A stretch of 64,000 bases of DNA from Mesorhizobium sp. 113-3-3. GTDB taxonomy: Bacteria > Pseudomonadota > Alphaproteobacteria > Rhizobiales > Rhizobiaceae. Positions 9,209 to 17,797 of this stretch are shown one piece after another (positions within the stretch are counted from its first letter, which is position 1; every line of letters begins with the position of its first letter). The notes beneath the pieces are model-generated. The model saw nothing but the letters and a program-made list of their open reading frames with translations, was not told the origin of the DNA and did not search any database. The position numbers and the translations under genes are program-made. The DNA is taken from positions 6,142,501-6,206,500 of the forward strand of contig NZ_AP023243.1 in the NCBI RefSeq assembly GCF_016756495.1, read 5' to 3'.

Positions 9209-9226
9209 ATCCTGCGGGCGGCCGCG
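9196..9226 (-). repeat. GC-rich hairpin between hydrolase and amiC genes
   Basis: Perfect 11-bp arms (9196-9206 and 9216-9226) around a 9-nt loop. No T run follows on either strand, so it is not a clear intrinsic terminator. It may damp transcription or stabilise the upstream mRNA, and it overlaps the first possible amiC start codon. Confidence 0.55.
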
Positions 9227-9233
9227 ATCGCGG

Positions 9234-10250
9234 TCAACCGGCCAGCAATTCCTTCAGTTTTCCGTCGAGGAACTTGACATCCTTGGGGCTGGTGCCTGGG
9301 CCGCCGGCGAAATGACCCCAGACGGATTCGATCGGAATGAATTTCGCATTGGGCATGTTGGCGACCTCCATCTCGCTGTCTTCCGGTGGGAAATAAAGAT
9401 CGGTACGACAGGGCATGACATAGGCTTTCGGCTTGATGGCGCCGAGCGCCTTCTTGAAATCGCCATGATAGACTTCGTTGTCGGAGATATCGCCGTTCTG
9501 CCAGGTCCATAGCATGGCAAGCAGATTGTTGGCATCGCGCGCCAGGAAATGTCCCTCCCAGAAGGCAACCAGGAAATCCTCCAGGCTGGAAAAGCCGAGA
9601 TCCTTGAGATCGAGCTCCTGACGATAGAACGCTTGCGAGAAACCCCAGCCGGCATAGACGCGGCCGGCGGCACGCAGACCGCGGGTCGGGCGCGTGTCGT
9701 ACCAACCTTCAGCCCACGTCCCGTCGGCGGTGAGCGCTGCCTTGACGCCCTCCAGAAAGACGAAGTTGTGACGCGAGCATTTGGCCGAGCCGCAGAACGG
9801 CGCGATGAGGTCGATCATATCGGGATAGAGTGCGCCCCACTGGAAGGACTGCAAGCCGCCCATGGACCAGCCGACCACCATCCTGATCTTCTTGATGCCG
9901 AACTTCTCGGTGATGAGCCGGTGCTGTGCGCGCACGTTGTCGTAGATAGTGATCTTGGGAAAGCGCGGTCCGTTGTAAGGTTCGGGCGTATTGCTCGGCG
10001 AGGATGACAGGCCGTTGCCGAACATGTTCGGGATGATGATGAAGTATTTGGCCGGATCGAGGGCCATGCCCTTGCCGATCAGCCATTCATTGTCCTGTTG
10101 CTGACCTGAATACCAGGTCGGATAAACAATGACATTGTCCTTCTTGGCATTGAGCTTCCCGAAGGTTTTGTAGGCAAGCTTGGCGCCGCGCAAGGTGGCT
10201 CCACGCTGGAATTTGAAATCGCCAAGGTCGAAGATCTCGTGGTCTGCCAT
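9234..10250 (-). CDS. Alpha/beta hydrolase of the homoserine O-acetyltransferase (MetX)-like family
   Basis: 338-residue alpha/beta-fold protein. The nucleophile Ser129 sits in VGWSMGG, with Asp284 (CRTDLY) and His313 (WGHFAGG) completing a triad. The overall pattern resembles MetX-like acyltransferases, but the amide-utilisation setting suggests hydrolysis or acyl transfer on an amide, ester or nitrile-derived compound rather than methionine synthesis. The ATG at 10250 follows AAAGAGAG; a longer reading to 10424 would overlap the permease gene and adds no conserved sequence. Its true substrate cannot be told from sequence. Confidence 0.75.
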   Translation of the reverse strand: MADHEIFDLGDFKFQRGATLRGAKLAYKTFGKLNAKKDNVIVYPTWYSGQQQDNEWLIGKGMALDPAKYFIIIPNMFGNGLSSSPSNTPEPYNGPRFPKITIYDNVRAQHRLITEKFGIKKIRMVVGWSMGGLQSFQWGALYPDMIDLIAPFCGSAKCSRHNFVFLEGVKAALTADGTWAEGWYDTRPTRGLRAAGRVYAGWGFSQAFYRQELDLKDLGFSSLEDFLVAFWEGHFLARDANNLLAMLWTWQNGDISDNEVYHGDFKKALGAIKPKAYVMPCRTDLYFPPEDSEMEVANMPNAKFIPIESVWGHFAGGPGTSPKDVKFLDGKLKELLAG

Positions 10251-10311
10251 TTTGGTTTCACTCTCTTTGCGTATGGGGCGGGACCGCCGGAACGCTCCCG
10301 CCCGGGTCAAT

Positions 10312-11625
10312 TCAAGCTGCGGCGCGCACGGTCTGCGGCTGCCGACCGATGACTGCATAGGCGATACCGCCGGCCAGCATGGCGCTGATGGCAGTCGAGA
10401 AATGCGGCGCATAGAACTCGACAATCAGTGCGACGGCCGATCCAATTGCCCAGGCGATGAAGGCGTTTGGCCGCCAGTCTTCGCTGATCTCGGCGTTCTT
10501 GCGGTAAAGGTACTGGTCGACCAAGACGATGGCGCCGATCGGTGGCACCACGACGCCGAGCAGCGACAGCCACTGGATGAAGAAAGCCCAGACATTGCCG
10601 GCGGCAACGATGATGCCGATGACGCCCAGCACCACGGCCATGACGCGCATGCGTGTATGCAGAATGCGCGACCAACCCGTTGCCGAATTGTAGAGGCAAT
10701 GCGCGCAGACCGAGCCGAGATTGCAGTAGAGGAACAGGAAAGCCAGCGCGCTAAGCCAACCGATCTGCCGCCCGTTCATGTAGCCGAAGATGTTGTCGGC
10801 GCCGAACGGATTGGCGTTGGGCACGGCGAGGGCTGCGGTCATCACGCCACCGACCAGCATCGCCAAGACGTTGGCGAACGGAAAGGCTGAAAAGGTCGCG
10901 ATGATGGAACTGCGGGAGTCCTTCGCCCAACGGTTGAAGTCGGCAGTGACGGTGCCGGCATCGATGAAAAGCGCGATGACGACGGTGAGGCCGATGCCCA
11001 TCGTCATGCTCGCGGCACCGTTGTTGCCCGGATAGTTCAGGATGGCAGTCCATCCTGACGTTGCCGCGGCATCCAGCGCAACCCAACCGCCGAGGATCAC
11101 GAACAACGGAACCGACACCAGGCCGATGAGATGCAGGCCGCGCACGCCGATGAAGGTGATGCCGATATAGAGCAGTCCTGCGACGGTGGTCATGGCGACG
11201 TAGTTCAGCCCATAGGTCGAACTGATGAGGGCGCCGGTGATGCCGGTTTGAACGGCATACCAGCCGAGCAGCAACGTCGACAGCAGGCCGGAGGCGAAGA
11301 CATAGCCCTTCTTGCCGAAGACAATGGAGGCAAGAAGCGCAAAGTTCATGCCGCGCCGTGTGCCCAGAACGCCGAGCGCGCCGACATAGGCAAACATGAT
11401 GAGGTTGCCGATGATCATGGACCAAAGCGCATTTCGGAACCCCATGCCGAGCACGAGGATGGATCCGGTCATGGCGCCGGTGATGATCATCGGGAAGCCG
11501 ATCCAAACGGTCGTCACAGAAAAAGTGCTTCGCCTGGCCGAAGCGGGAACGGGTTCGTGCTCGTATTCGTCGCCGAGGACGTGGTCGACTTCATCGAGCT
11601 TGTCGATGTCCGAGGTTTTCGTCAT
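10312..11625 (-). CDS. NCS1-family permease (cytosine/purine/thiamine/allantoin type)
   Basis: 437-residue inner-membrane transporter with about twelve hydrophobic segments and NCS1-type motifs (GFRNALWSMIIGN; FNRWAKDSR). Members import nucleobases, allantoin, hydantoins and related amides with a cation. The ATG at 11625 has GGAGG 5 nt upstream; an ATG six codons earlier lies within that ribosome site. It heads the amide cluster and is preceded by a long leader with a terminator-like hairpin (11840-11879), so it is likely co-regulated by AmiR. A nitrogen-rich amide substrate is inferred from context. Confidence 0.82.
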   Translation of the reverse strand: MTKTSDIDKLDEVDHVLGDEYEHEPVPASARRSTFSVTTVWIGFPMIITGAMTGSILVLGMGFRNALWSMIIGNLIMFAYVGALGVLGTRRGMNFALLASIVFGKKGYVFASGLLSTLLLGWYAVQTGITGALISSTYGLNYVAMTTVAGLLYIGITFIGVRGLHLIGLVSVPLFVILGGWVALDAAATSGWTAILNYPGNNGAASMTMGIGLTVVIALFIDAGTVTADFNRWAKDSRSSIIATFSAFPFANVLAMLVGGVMTAALAVPNANPFGADNIFGYMNGRQIGWLSALAFLFLYCNLGSVCAHCLYNSATGWSRILHTRMRVMAVVLGVIGIIVAAGNVWAFFIQWLSLLGVVVPPIGAIVLVDQYLYRKNAEISEDWRPNAFIAWAIGSAVALIVEFYAPHFSTAISAMLAGGIAYAVIGRQPQTVRAAA

Positions 11626-11839
11626 TGCACCCTCCTGGGTCAATCGCGTTGCGTGGAGGCCCGTCGTCGCGATGAGACGCCCTTGTCCGTGCCCGCGCTT
11701 CCTCGGTTAAGTGCCTTTGGCCATGAATTCGGAAACGGATCGCAGCAGGCTTATATGCCTTCCGCGCCTCTCCCCATTGTTCTGGCCAACCGGCGCCTGT
11801 TCCCCTTGGCTTCTCGGTCGGTATCGCACAAACGACAAA

Positions 11840-11917
11840 GGCCTCCCGATGGCTCCTGAAGCGGAGACAAAGGGAGGCCCTTTTGCCTTGATCTGAAACG
11901 GTGGCCTCGTTGCCACC
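11840..11917 (-). promoter_or_regulatory. Candidate ANTAR antitermination leader 2, upstream of the NCS1 permease
   Basis: On the minus strand, stem GGTGGC / GCCACC with hexaloop AACGAG occupies 11917-11900 (A at loop position 1, G at position 4). An 11-nt linker leads to AGGC / GCCT with a 6-nt loop AAAAGG at 11888-11875. The 3' arm of that hairpin begins the 5' arm of a larger hairpin (GGCCTCCC / GGGAGGCC, 11879-11840), followed by TTTGTCGTTTG. The design repeats leader 1 at 7081-7180, including the same AGGC/GCCT overlap. The trailing T run is interrupted, so the terminator is weaker. Confidence 0.6.
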
Positions 11918-12230
11918 TGCCTGCTCAACAGGCAAAACAAAAGCTACAGGCACTGCGGTTTCAAGTCAAATGCTATGTCCGGCGTGCCCGAATTGCTGCC
12001 GGAGCAAGCACATAGCGTTGGCCCGAAGCATAGTTCGACCTGGGCCATTCAGTGTCGGAGATGCAAGGGAGTTGGAGATGCAGGGGACTGGGCGAGGCGT
12101 TGTGCGCGGCAGGCCGCTCCACGAGCAGCGATCCGCAATTCGTCAGCCACAGCAACAACCCCTCGCCCTGAGGTTGGGCCGTCAAAACCGCTCGAACGGT
12201 CGCCGGTTCCTCTCCTGACTGAGCGGAGAC
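11918..12230. other. Intergenic region upstream of leader 2
   Basis: About 310 bp between the P450 gene end and leader 2; both flanking genes are on the minus strand. It must hold the promoter for the permease transcript, but no clear -35/-10, sigma-54 or operator sequence was recognised. Small readings on either strand have no family resemblance. A GCCTG/CAGGC hairpin lies at about 11919-11933. Confidence 0.4.
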
Positions 12231-13502
12231 CTAAACACCGAAAACAGGCATCCGGACATGCGATGAGGGTCGGTAGGAAACCCTTTCCTCAAGGCCTTCG
12301 CAAACGATGCCTCGATCAAGCAGATGGCTCAGGGCGATCTCGGTGATCGTCGTCGCGAGTACGGCGCTAGGGCAGGCATGCACGCCGGCGCCGAACTCCA
12401 GGTATCGTCTGTGGTCGCGAAATATATCAAAGCTATCCGGATCAGGGTTGATTGCCGGATCGCGGCTGGCCGCCGCCAGGGTTACGATGATCATGTCATT
12501 GGCCTGCATCTCTTGCCCAGCGACGAAGCCATCGCGGGCCACGAAGCGAAGGGTACTGTGTGTTATCGGATCGAACCGTAGCACCTCCTGAATGGCCAGC
12601 CCAAGCACGGCGCGATCGCGGCGGGCAGCCGCCAATACATCGGGATGGCGTGCCAACGCGATAAGGGTCGAGCCGATCAGGGCGGAGGTTCCGGCAAAGC
12701 CTTGCGCCATCAGCCCTATGCCGTTGGCGATCACCAAATCCGCATCCAGCCGGTTTGAACAGGCCGCTTGGCGCGACAGCATGGCAAACAGCGAGCAATC
12801 ATCAACGCGCAGGGCTTCCACCATGCTGCGAAACAGATCGAGCAGCTTGGCCGAACTGTCAGCGCCGGCTTGTAAAATGGCAGCGGTGAGCGTCGGAACA
12901 CCCGTAACCGCTGCCGTTGCCGCCGCGCCGTAGTCGCCCATCCAGCGTGAGACGTCCGAAAAGCTGTCGGCCGGAATTCCTAGCAGACTCATGATGACCT
13001 GTGCCGGCAAGGCAGAAACAAACTGGTTCAGCCGCTCGCCGCCGCTCTCCGGCATGATGGTTGCCGCCAGGTCCTTCGCCAGATCAGCCGTGAGATCTGC
13101 GATACGCCGTTCGCTCAAGCCTTCGAACGTAGCCGTCACCGCGCTTTTCAACGGACAATGAATTTCTCCATCATTCATCCGCACGAGGCGGCTGAAAATC
13201 TCGGCGACAGGCGTACCGATGAGCGGCTCGGGCACCCGGTTGACCGCCGGCCTCGTCAGACAAAGCGGGCTGGTCAGCACGGCGTTCACCGCTGCCGCGC
13301 TGACGACGACCCAAGCCTCGCCCGGCCCCTCTCGATAAATCGGCGCGCCAGAAAGCAGACGAGAATAGAAGGGATAGGGGTTGGCGTGTGCCGGCGCCGC
13401 CCGCACGTGAAGCGGTTCATCGGCGCCGCTCGGCATGAACTCGCCCAGACCTGTAGCGCTGGGCGCCTTGGATGTATCAGCATCGTCCTGCGGATTCGCC
13501 AA
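12231..13502 (-). CDS. Cytochrome P450 (atypical heme-binding loop)
   Basis: 423 residues. The ExxR motif is EVLR and the heme-ligand loop is FGAGVHACPS with Cys377. The Gly normally two residues after the Cys (CxG) is Ser here, an uncommon change. The I-helix region GFAGTS retains the AGT pattern. The start is TTG, preceded by AGGAG 7 nt upstream and lying one base after the stop of the upstream lyase gene, so translation is coupled. A monooxygenase or other heme-thiolate reaction is likely. Substrate unknown; partner genes point to an amino-acid-derived, possibly sulfur-containing compound. No ferredoxin partner is nearby. Confidence 0.85.
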   Translation of the reverse strand: MANPQDDADTSKAPSATGLGEFMPSGADEPLHVRAAPAHANPYPFYSRLLSGAPIYREGPGEAWVVVSAAAVNAVLTSPLCLTRPAVNRVPEPLIGTPVAEIFSRLVRMNDGEIHCPLKSAVTATFEGLSERRIADLTADLAKDLAATIMPESGGERLNQFVSALPAQVIMSLLGIPADSFSDVSRWMGDYGAAATAAVTGVPTLTAAILQAGADSSAKLLDLFRSMVEALRVDDCSLFAMLSRQAACSNRLDADLVIANGIGLMAQGFAGTSALIGSTLIALARHPDVLAAARRDRAVLGLAIQEVLRFDPITHSTLRFVARDGFVAGQEMQANDMIIVTLAAASRDPAINPDPDSFDIFRDHRRYLEFGAGVHACPSAVLATTITEIALSHLLDRGIVCEGLEERVSYRPSSHVRMPVFGV

Positions 13503-13503
13503 G

Positions 13504-14718
13504 TCAGATCTCCTTCACAAAAACCGATTGATCAATGCCGGGTTGGCCTGCGCGTGTTGCCGCTCTCAATCCACGCACCAAATCCTGCTTGAGGTCTTCG
13601 ATGTCCTCGAGGCCTATTTGCAAACGGATCAGCGCCCCCTTTAAAGCGCCGGAAGCGACGGTCCGATCCGCGAGATCGACCTGCATGGCGAGGCTGCCAT
13701 AGCCACCCCAGGAAAAGCCCAGGCCGAATATCGTCAGCGCATCGAGAAATGCATGCGCCTGCGGATCGCCTTCGAGAACAATCGAGAAGACCCCGCTCGC
13801 ACCGGAGAAATCGCGCTTCCAGATGGCATGGTCGGGATGGCTCGGAAGGGCGGGATGGCGCACACCCGCAATGCCGGGCTGATGCTCGAGCCACGACGCG
13901 ATTTCGATCGCGCTCTTCTGGTGGTGGGCGAGCCGCACCCCCATCGTGCGCAGACCACGCAGAACTTGATATGTGTCATTGGGCGCGGCGGGAATTCCGA
14001 GCGCCAGGAACATCGCCCAGAGCCTTGGCCAGGTTGCGGCATTCGCTGAGGCCGTGCCAAGCAACAGGTCGGAATGGCCAGCGGGATATTTCGTCGCCGC
14101 ATGGATCGAGATATCGACGCCATGGTCGAGCGGCCGGAAGAACAGCGGTGTCGCCCAGGTGTTGTCCATCATCACGACAGCGTTGCCCGTGTGAGCGCCT
14201 CTGGCGATCGCGGGAATGTCCTGCACTTCAAACGTGTTGGAGGCCGGAGACTCGGTGAAGACGACTTTGCTGTTTGATTTCAAAAGCCGTTTGATGCCGG
14301 CACCAATGCGCGGCTCATAATACTCGACCTCTATCCCCATGCGGCTCAACACGGTATCCGCGAGTTGGCGGGTCGGTGCATAGACGGAATCGGTGATCAG
14401 CACGTGATCACCGGCCGAAAGAAAAGCCAGCAGCGATAGGGCGACGGCCGCCTGACCCGACGGGACCAGGACCGTGCCGGCCGAACCTTCCAACGCATCG
14501 ATGGCATGGCAAAGTGCCTCGGTGGTTGGGGTTCCGTGTGTTGCATAGATGTACTTCTGGCCCCGCTCCGCCATCGTTCGAGCATTGGGGAAAAGCACGG
14601 TCGATGCATGCACCACGGGCGGATTGACGAACCCGAAATAGTCACTTGGCTCGTAACCGATACGCGCCAGCCGCGTGTTCATGCCCGTCTGTGTCGGACT
14701 CTTTCCGTCGGGCATCAT
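13504..14718 (-). CDS. Cys/Met-metabolism PLP-dependent enzyme (cystathionine beta-lyase-like)
   Basis: 404-residue fold-type I PLP enzyme of the cystathionine gamma-synthase / beta-lyase family. The PLP lysine is in ATKYPAGHSD, and MMDNTWATPLFF supplies the cofactor-binding Asp. Family members perform beta- or gamma-elimination on sulfur amino acids. The start at 14718 (or 14715) follows GAGAG; an upstream ATG at 14796 would overlap the binding-protein gene. It sits between an amino-acid binding protein gene and the P450 in one operon, so it probably processes an imported or internal amino acid for the P450. Confidence 0.85.
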   Translation of the reverse strand: MMPDGKSPTQTGMNTRLARIGYEPSDYFGFVNPPVVHASTVLFPNARTMAERGQKYIYATHGTPTTEALCHAIDALEGSAGTVLVPSGQAAVALSLLAFLSAGDHVLITDSVYAPTRQLADTVLSRMGIEVEYYEPRIGAGIKRLLKSNSKVVFTESPASNTFEVQDIPAIARGAHTGNAVVMMDNTWATPLFFRPLDHGVDISIHAATKYPAGHSDLLLGTASANAATWPRLWAMFLALGIPAAPNDTYQVLRGLRTMGVRLAHHQKSAIEIASWLEHQPGIAGVRHPALPSHPDHAIWKRDFSGASGVFSIVLEGDPQAHAFLDALTIFGLGFSWGGYGSLAMQVDLADRTVASGALKGALIRLQIGLEDIEDLKQDLVRGLRAATRAGQPGIDQSVFVKEI

Positions 14719-14761
14719 GTGGTCTCTCGACAGCGGCGCAGTTTGAATTGGGTGTACGGCA

Positions 14762-15790
14762 TCAGCGCAGGGGCGGCGCATATTGCAGACCGCCATTGGT
14801 CCACAAAGCGTTGATGCCGCGGGCGATCTTCAACGGGCTCCCGGCGCCGACATTGCGTTCGAAAACCTCGCCGTAGTTGCCGACGTGCTTGACGATGCGA
14901 GCAACCCAGTCGCTATCGAGACCAAGATCCGCGCCCAACTTGCTGTCCGCTTCCTGGCCGAGAACGCGTTTCACTTCAGGATTGCCATTAACTTTCATGT
15001 CCTCGACGTTGGCCTGGGTTATGCCCAGTTCCTCCGCAGTCACCATCGCGTAGTGGGTCCAGCTGACGATATCGAACCACCTGTCGTCGCCTTGGCGGAC
15101 CGCCGATCCAAGCGGCTCCTTTGAAATAACCTCGGGAAGGACAATGTGGTCGGCCGGATTGGCGAGCGTCAGCCGGACGCTGTACAGCGCCGACTGGTCG
15201 ATGGTGACTACATCACAGCGTCCGGAATCGTACGCGGACTGGATTTCCTCGAGCTTTTCAAAGACGACGGGATTGTACTCGATCTTGTTGGCCTTGAAGT
15301 AGTCGGCAACATTCAACTCACTGGTCGTGCCCGTCTGAATACAGACCGAAGCACCGTCCAGCTGCCGGGCAGATTTTACCGCCGGCAACTTCTTGGAATT
15401 GATCATGAAGCCTTGGCCGTCATAGTAGTTGACGGCTCTGAAGTTCAGGCCAAGGGCGGTGTCGCGGTTGAGAGACCATGTGGTGTTGTATTGAAGGATG
15501 TCGACCTCGCCCGACTGGATGGCCGTAAACCGCTCCTTGGCCGACAAGGGGGAAAATTTGACCGCATTGGGATCATCGAAAATTGCAGCTGCAACAGCGC
15601 GGCAAAGATCGACATCGAGACCGGACCACTCACCCTTGTTGTCGGGTGTTGAAAACCCGGTAACGCCTGTACTCACACCGCATTTGACGAAGCCGGCGGC
15701 CTTGACATTCTCAAGCGTGTCCGCCGCCGCCGCCGCGAATACAAGCAGTGGCACGGCGAGCACCAATCTCAGCAACTTGGTCACTTCCAT
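14762..15790 (-). CDS. Periplasmic amino-acid-binding protein (AapJ/general L-amino-acid type)
   Basis: 342 residues with an N-terminal signal peptide (LLRLVLAVPLLVFAAAAA) and the type-3 periplasmic binding fold. CGVSTGVTGFSTPDNKGEWSGLDVDLCRAVAAA is the mature N-terminus typical of AapJ proteins, though given here only to residue-family level. The ATG at 15790 follows GGGGGA. No ABC permease or ATPase accompanies it, so it either feeds a transporter encoded elsewhere or acts as an orphan scavenger. It lies in the lyase-P450 operon, about 120 bp after the PEP-mutase-like gene. Confidence 0.84.
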   Translation of the reverse strand: MEVTKLLRLVLAVPLLVFAAAAADTLENVKAAGFVKCGVSTGVTGFSTPDNKGEWSGLDVDLCRAVAAAIFDDPNAVKFSPLSAKERFTAIQSGEVDILQYNTTWSLNRDTALGLNFRAVNYYDGQGFMINSKKLPAVKSARQLDGASVCIQTGTTSELNVADYFKANKIEYNPVVFEKLEEIQSAYDSGRCDVVTIDQSALYSVRLTLANPADHIVLPEVISKEPLGSAVRQGDDRWFDIVSWTHYAMVTAEELGITQANVEDMKVNGNPEVKRVLGQEADSKLGADLGLDSDWVARIVKHVGNYGEVFERNVGAGSPLKIARGINALWTNGGLQYAPPLR

Positions 15791-15909
15791 TCCCCCTTTT
15801 TTGAACCCATGGATTCGATCGGAGCATCGGGGCCGCCGATCTCCGCATTCGTCTTGGTTTGCCTGCGTGAAATGGCGCCTGCGAACACGGCGACGCGCCG
15901 GCGATCCGA

Positions 15910-16767
15910 TCACCTTGAGGCGGTCATCTTTGAGAAGAGAGCGTTCAGTTCCTGCTGGCCGATCTGGTCGGCCGCGAAATTGATGGTGCCCTGGTCACAC
16001 AATTCGCGGACACTGCGGCGCACAAGGCCAAGCGCGGATCGTGCTATGCTGCCACCGAGACTGACCCGTTTCACACCGATGTCGAGCAACACCGGCACGC
16101 TCAGGGGCACGGTGCCCCAACCGATGACAATGTTGAGCGGACCATTGATTTCGCGGACCAAGGTTTGGATCGTGTCCAGATTGTTGGGACCGCAGGGATA
16201 CACACAGTCGGCACCCGCCTCGAGGAACAGGTTCGCCCGCCTTATCGCTGTCTCCAGCGGATCAGGCACCCCGACAAGGAATGCATCGATCTTGGCGTTC
16301 AAGACAAAGGCGCCGCCGCTTGCCTCGATCGCACCTCTGGCCGCCCTTATGCGCTCGACGGCAACCTTCTCCTCGTAGAGGCCTTCGGTACGAGGGTTGT
16401 TGTCTTCAATGTTGCCGCCAGCAAGGCCCGCCGCGATGGCAAGGCTTATCGTTTCGGCAACCGATTGTGCATCGCGGCCGTAGCCGTCCTCGAGATCGCC
16501 GTTCACCGGCAAGACGACGGCGTCGACGATCTGCCGAAGCCGTTGGAACATCTCTTCGCGTGTCAGCACGCTGCTTGCATCTCGAATGTCAAAGTCGGGC
16601 TTGCCTAGCGAGAAAGCGATGCCAGCACTGGTGGTGCCGAGTGCCGGGACGCCGCCTTCGGCCAGGACGACCGCGCTTCCCGCGTCCCATGCATTGGGCA
16701 TGACGAAACCACGTTCCGTCGAGTGCAGCGCCTTAAATGCTATCGCTTTCTCAACCTGGGTGGCCAT
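15910..16767 (-). CDS. Isocitrate lyase/phosphoenolpyruvate mutase family protein
   Basis: 285-residue TIM-barrel enzyme of the ICL/PEPM superfamily. PVNGDLEDGYG carries the Mg-binding Asp/Glu residues and NIEDN and KIDAF follow in order. The KKCGH motif of true isocitrate and methylisocitrate lyases is missing, so the protein belongs to the diverse group that cleaves or decarboxylates 2-oxo acids or phosphonates. The ATG at 16767 follows GGAGAG. It is the first gene of a four-gene minus-strand operon and is divergent from a LysR regulator, which likely controls it. Exact reaction unknown. Confidence 0.82.
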   Translation of the reverse strand: MATQVEKAIAFKALHSTERGFVMPNAWDAGSAVVLAEGGVPALGTTSAGIAFSLGKPDFDIRDASSVLTREEMFQRLRQIVDAVVLPVNGDLEDGYGRDAQSVAETISLAIAAGLAGGNIEDNNPRTEGLYEEKVAVERIRAARGAIEASGGAFVLNAKIDAFLVGVPDPLETAIRRANLFLEAGADCVYPCGPNNLDTIQTLVREINGPLNIVIGWGTVPLSVPVLLDIGVKRVSLGGSIARSALGLVRRSVRELCDQGTINFAADQIGQQELNALFSKMTASR

Positions 16768-16853
16768 GACCGTCTCTCCACTGGAATTTGCAGACGAGGA
16801 CATTGCTATTTGGCTTGACCCCATTCGTCCAATTTCTAATATTTCTCTACCTC

Positions 16854-16868
16854 ATAAATTCTATTTAT
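16854..16868. promoter_or_regulatory. AT-rich palindrome, candidate LysR operator
   Basis: ATAAAT-TCT-ATTTAT lies 8 bp before the lysR start codon in the 109-bp gap between the divergent lysR and PEP-mutase-like genes. It satisfies the T-N11-A rule of LysR sites and stands out from the GC-rich surroundings. Auto-repression of lysR with activation of the divergent operon is the usual arrangement and is inferred. Confidence 0.5.
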
Positions 16869-16876
16869 AGGCGAAA

Positions 16877-17797
16877 ATGGACGCTGAAGCACTGAACACC
16901 TTTCTGACGGTCTATCGGCAACGTGGCTTTTCGACAGCGGCTCGCGTTCTGAACCGGACACAGCCAGCCATTTCGCATCGTATCAGCCTGTTGGAGCAGG
17001 AGCTTGGCATGCCGCTCTTCGAGCGGATGTCCAATGGCATCGCGCTGAGCCAGGCGGGGCGCGTCCTGCTGCCCTATGCGGAGCGCGCGCTTGCCGCCCT
17101 GCAGGATGCCGAGGCCGCCGTTCGAGCACTCAAGACGGAGAACGCGGGTCCCGTGTCCCTGGCGGTCGTGGGCACTCTGGCCAGCACCCGCCTTACCGCC
17201 ATACTGAAGCGCTTCGCAGCCGGTCATCCGTCCGTGGACCTGGCGCTGCAGACAGTCCGCAGCACCGAGGTCAGCGATCTGGTGCGGCGTGGCGAAGCCA
17301 CAATTGGCATCCGCTATGACCGGGATCGCTCAGCTGACCTGCAGTATGATTGCCTCGGCGTGGAAGGATTGCAGGTCGTCTGCTCAACCGATCATGCCTT
17401 GGCTGGCGGGTCGATCCCGTCTCTCTCCGGATTGGTCGATGAGCGGTGGATCGCCTTCCCCGAGATCCCGGGGCAGCGCGAAATTTGGGCGTCGCACGTC
17501 TTCAGCATTTTCCAGACACTTGGGCTGGGCGACGTCGACTGGACGCCTGTCGACAGCCTGACCGCGCAAAAGCGTCTCGTCGAAGCAGGCTTTGGTCTCG
17601 CCTTGATGGCCGAAAGCGGTGTCGCCGAGGAACGCGCCGCCGGAACGCTCACCACGATCGACGTCAGGGATTTGACGCTTACCATTCCAATTTTCATCGT
17701 TACGCGTCGAGGTGGATTCCTGAGTGCGGCCGCCAACAGGTTGCACGAACTGCTTAGCACAGACTATCTCGGCCACGACCCGGCCAACCCGTCTTGA
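16877..17797 (+). CDS. LysR-family transcriptional regulator
   Basis: 306 residues. The N-terminal winged helix-turn-helix (FLTVYRQRGFSTAARVLN..TQPAISHRISLLEQELG, residues ~9-45) is followed by the effector-binding domain from about residue 90. It is transcribed away from the PEP-mutase/binding-protein/lyase/P450 operon and very probably regulates it; the ligand would be a substrate or product of that pathway. The weak upstream ribosome site and the palindrome at 16854-16868 fit autoregulation. Confidence 0.88.
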   Translation: MDAEALNTFLTVYRQRGFSTAARVLNRTQPAISHRISLLEQELGMPLFERMSNGIALSQAGRVLLPYAERALAALQDAEAAVRALKTENAGPVSLAVVGTLASTRLTAILKRFAAGHPSVDLALQTVRSTEVSDLVRRGEATIGIRYDRDRSADLQYDCLGVEGLQVVCSTDHALAGGSIPSLSGLVDERWIAFPEIPGQREIWASHVFSIFQTLGLGDVDWTPVDSLTAQKRLVEAGFGLALMAESGVAEERAAGTLTTIDVRDLTLTIPIFIVTRRGGFLSAAANRLHELLSTDYLGHDPANPS

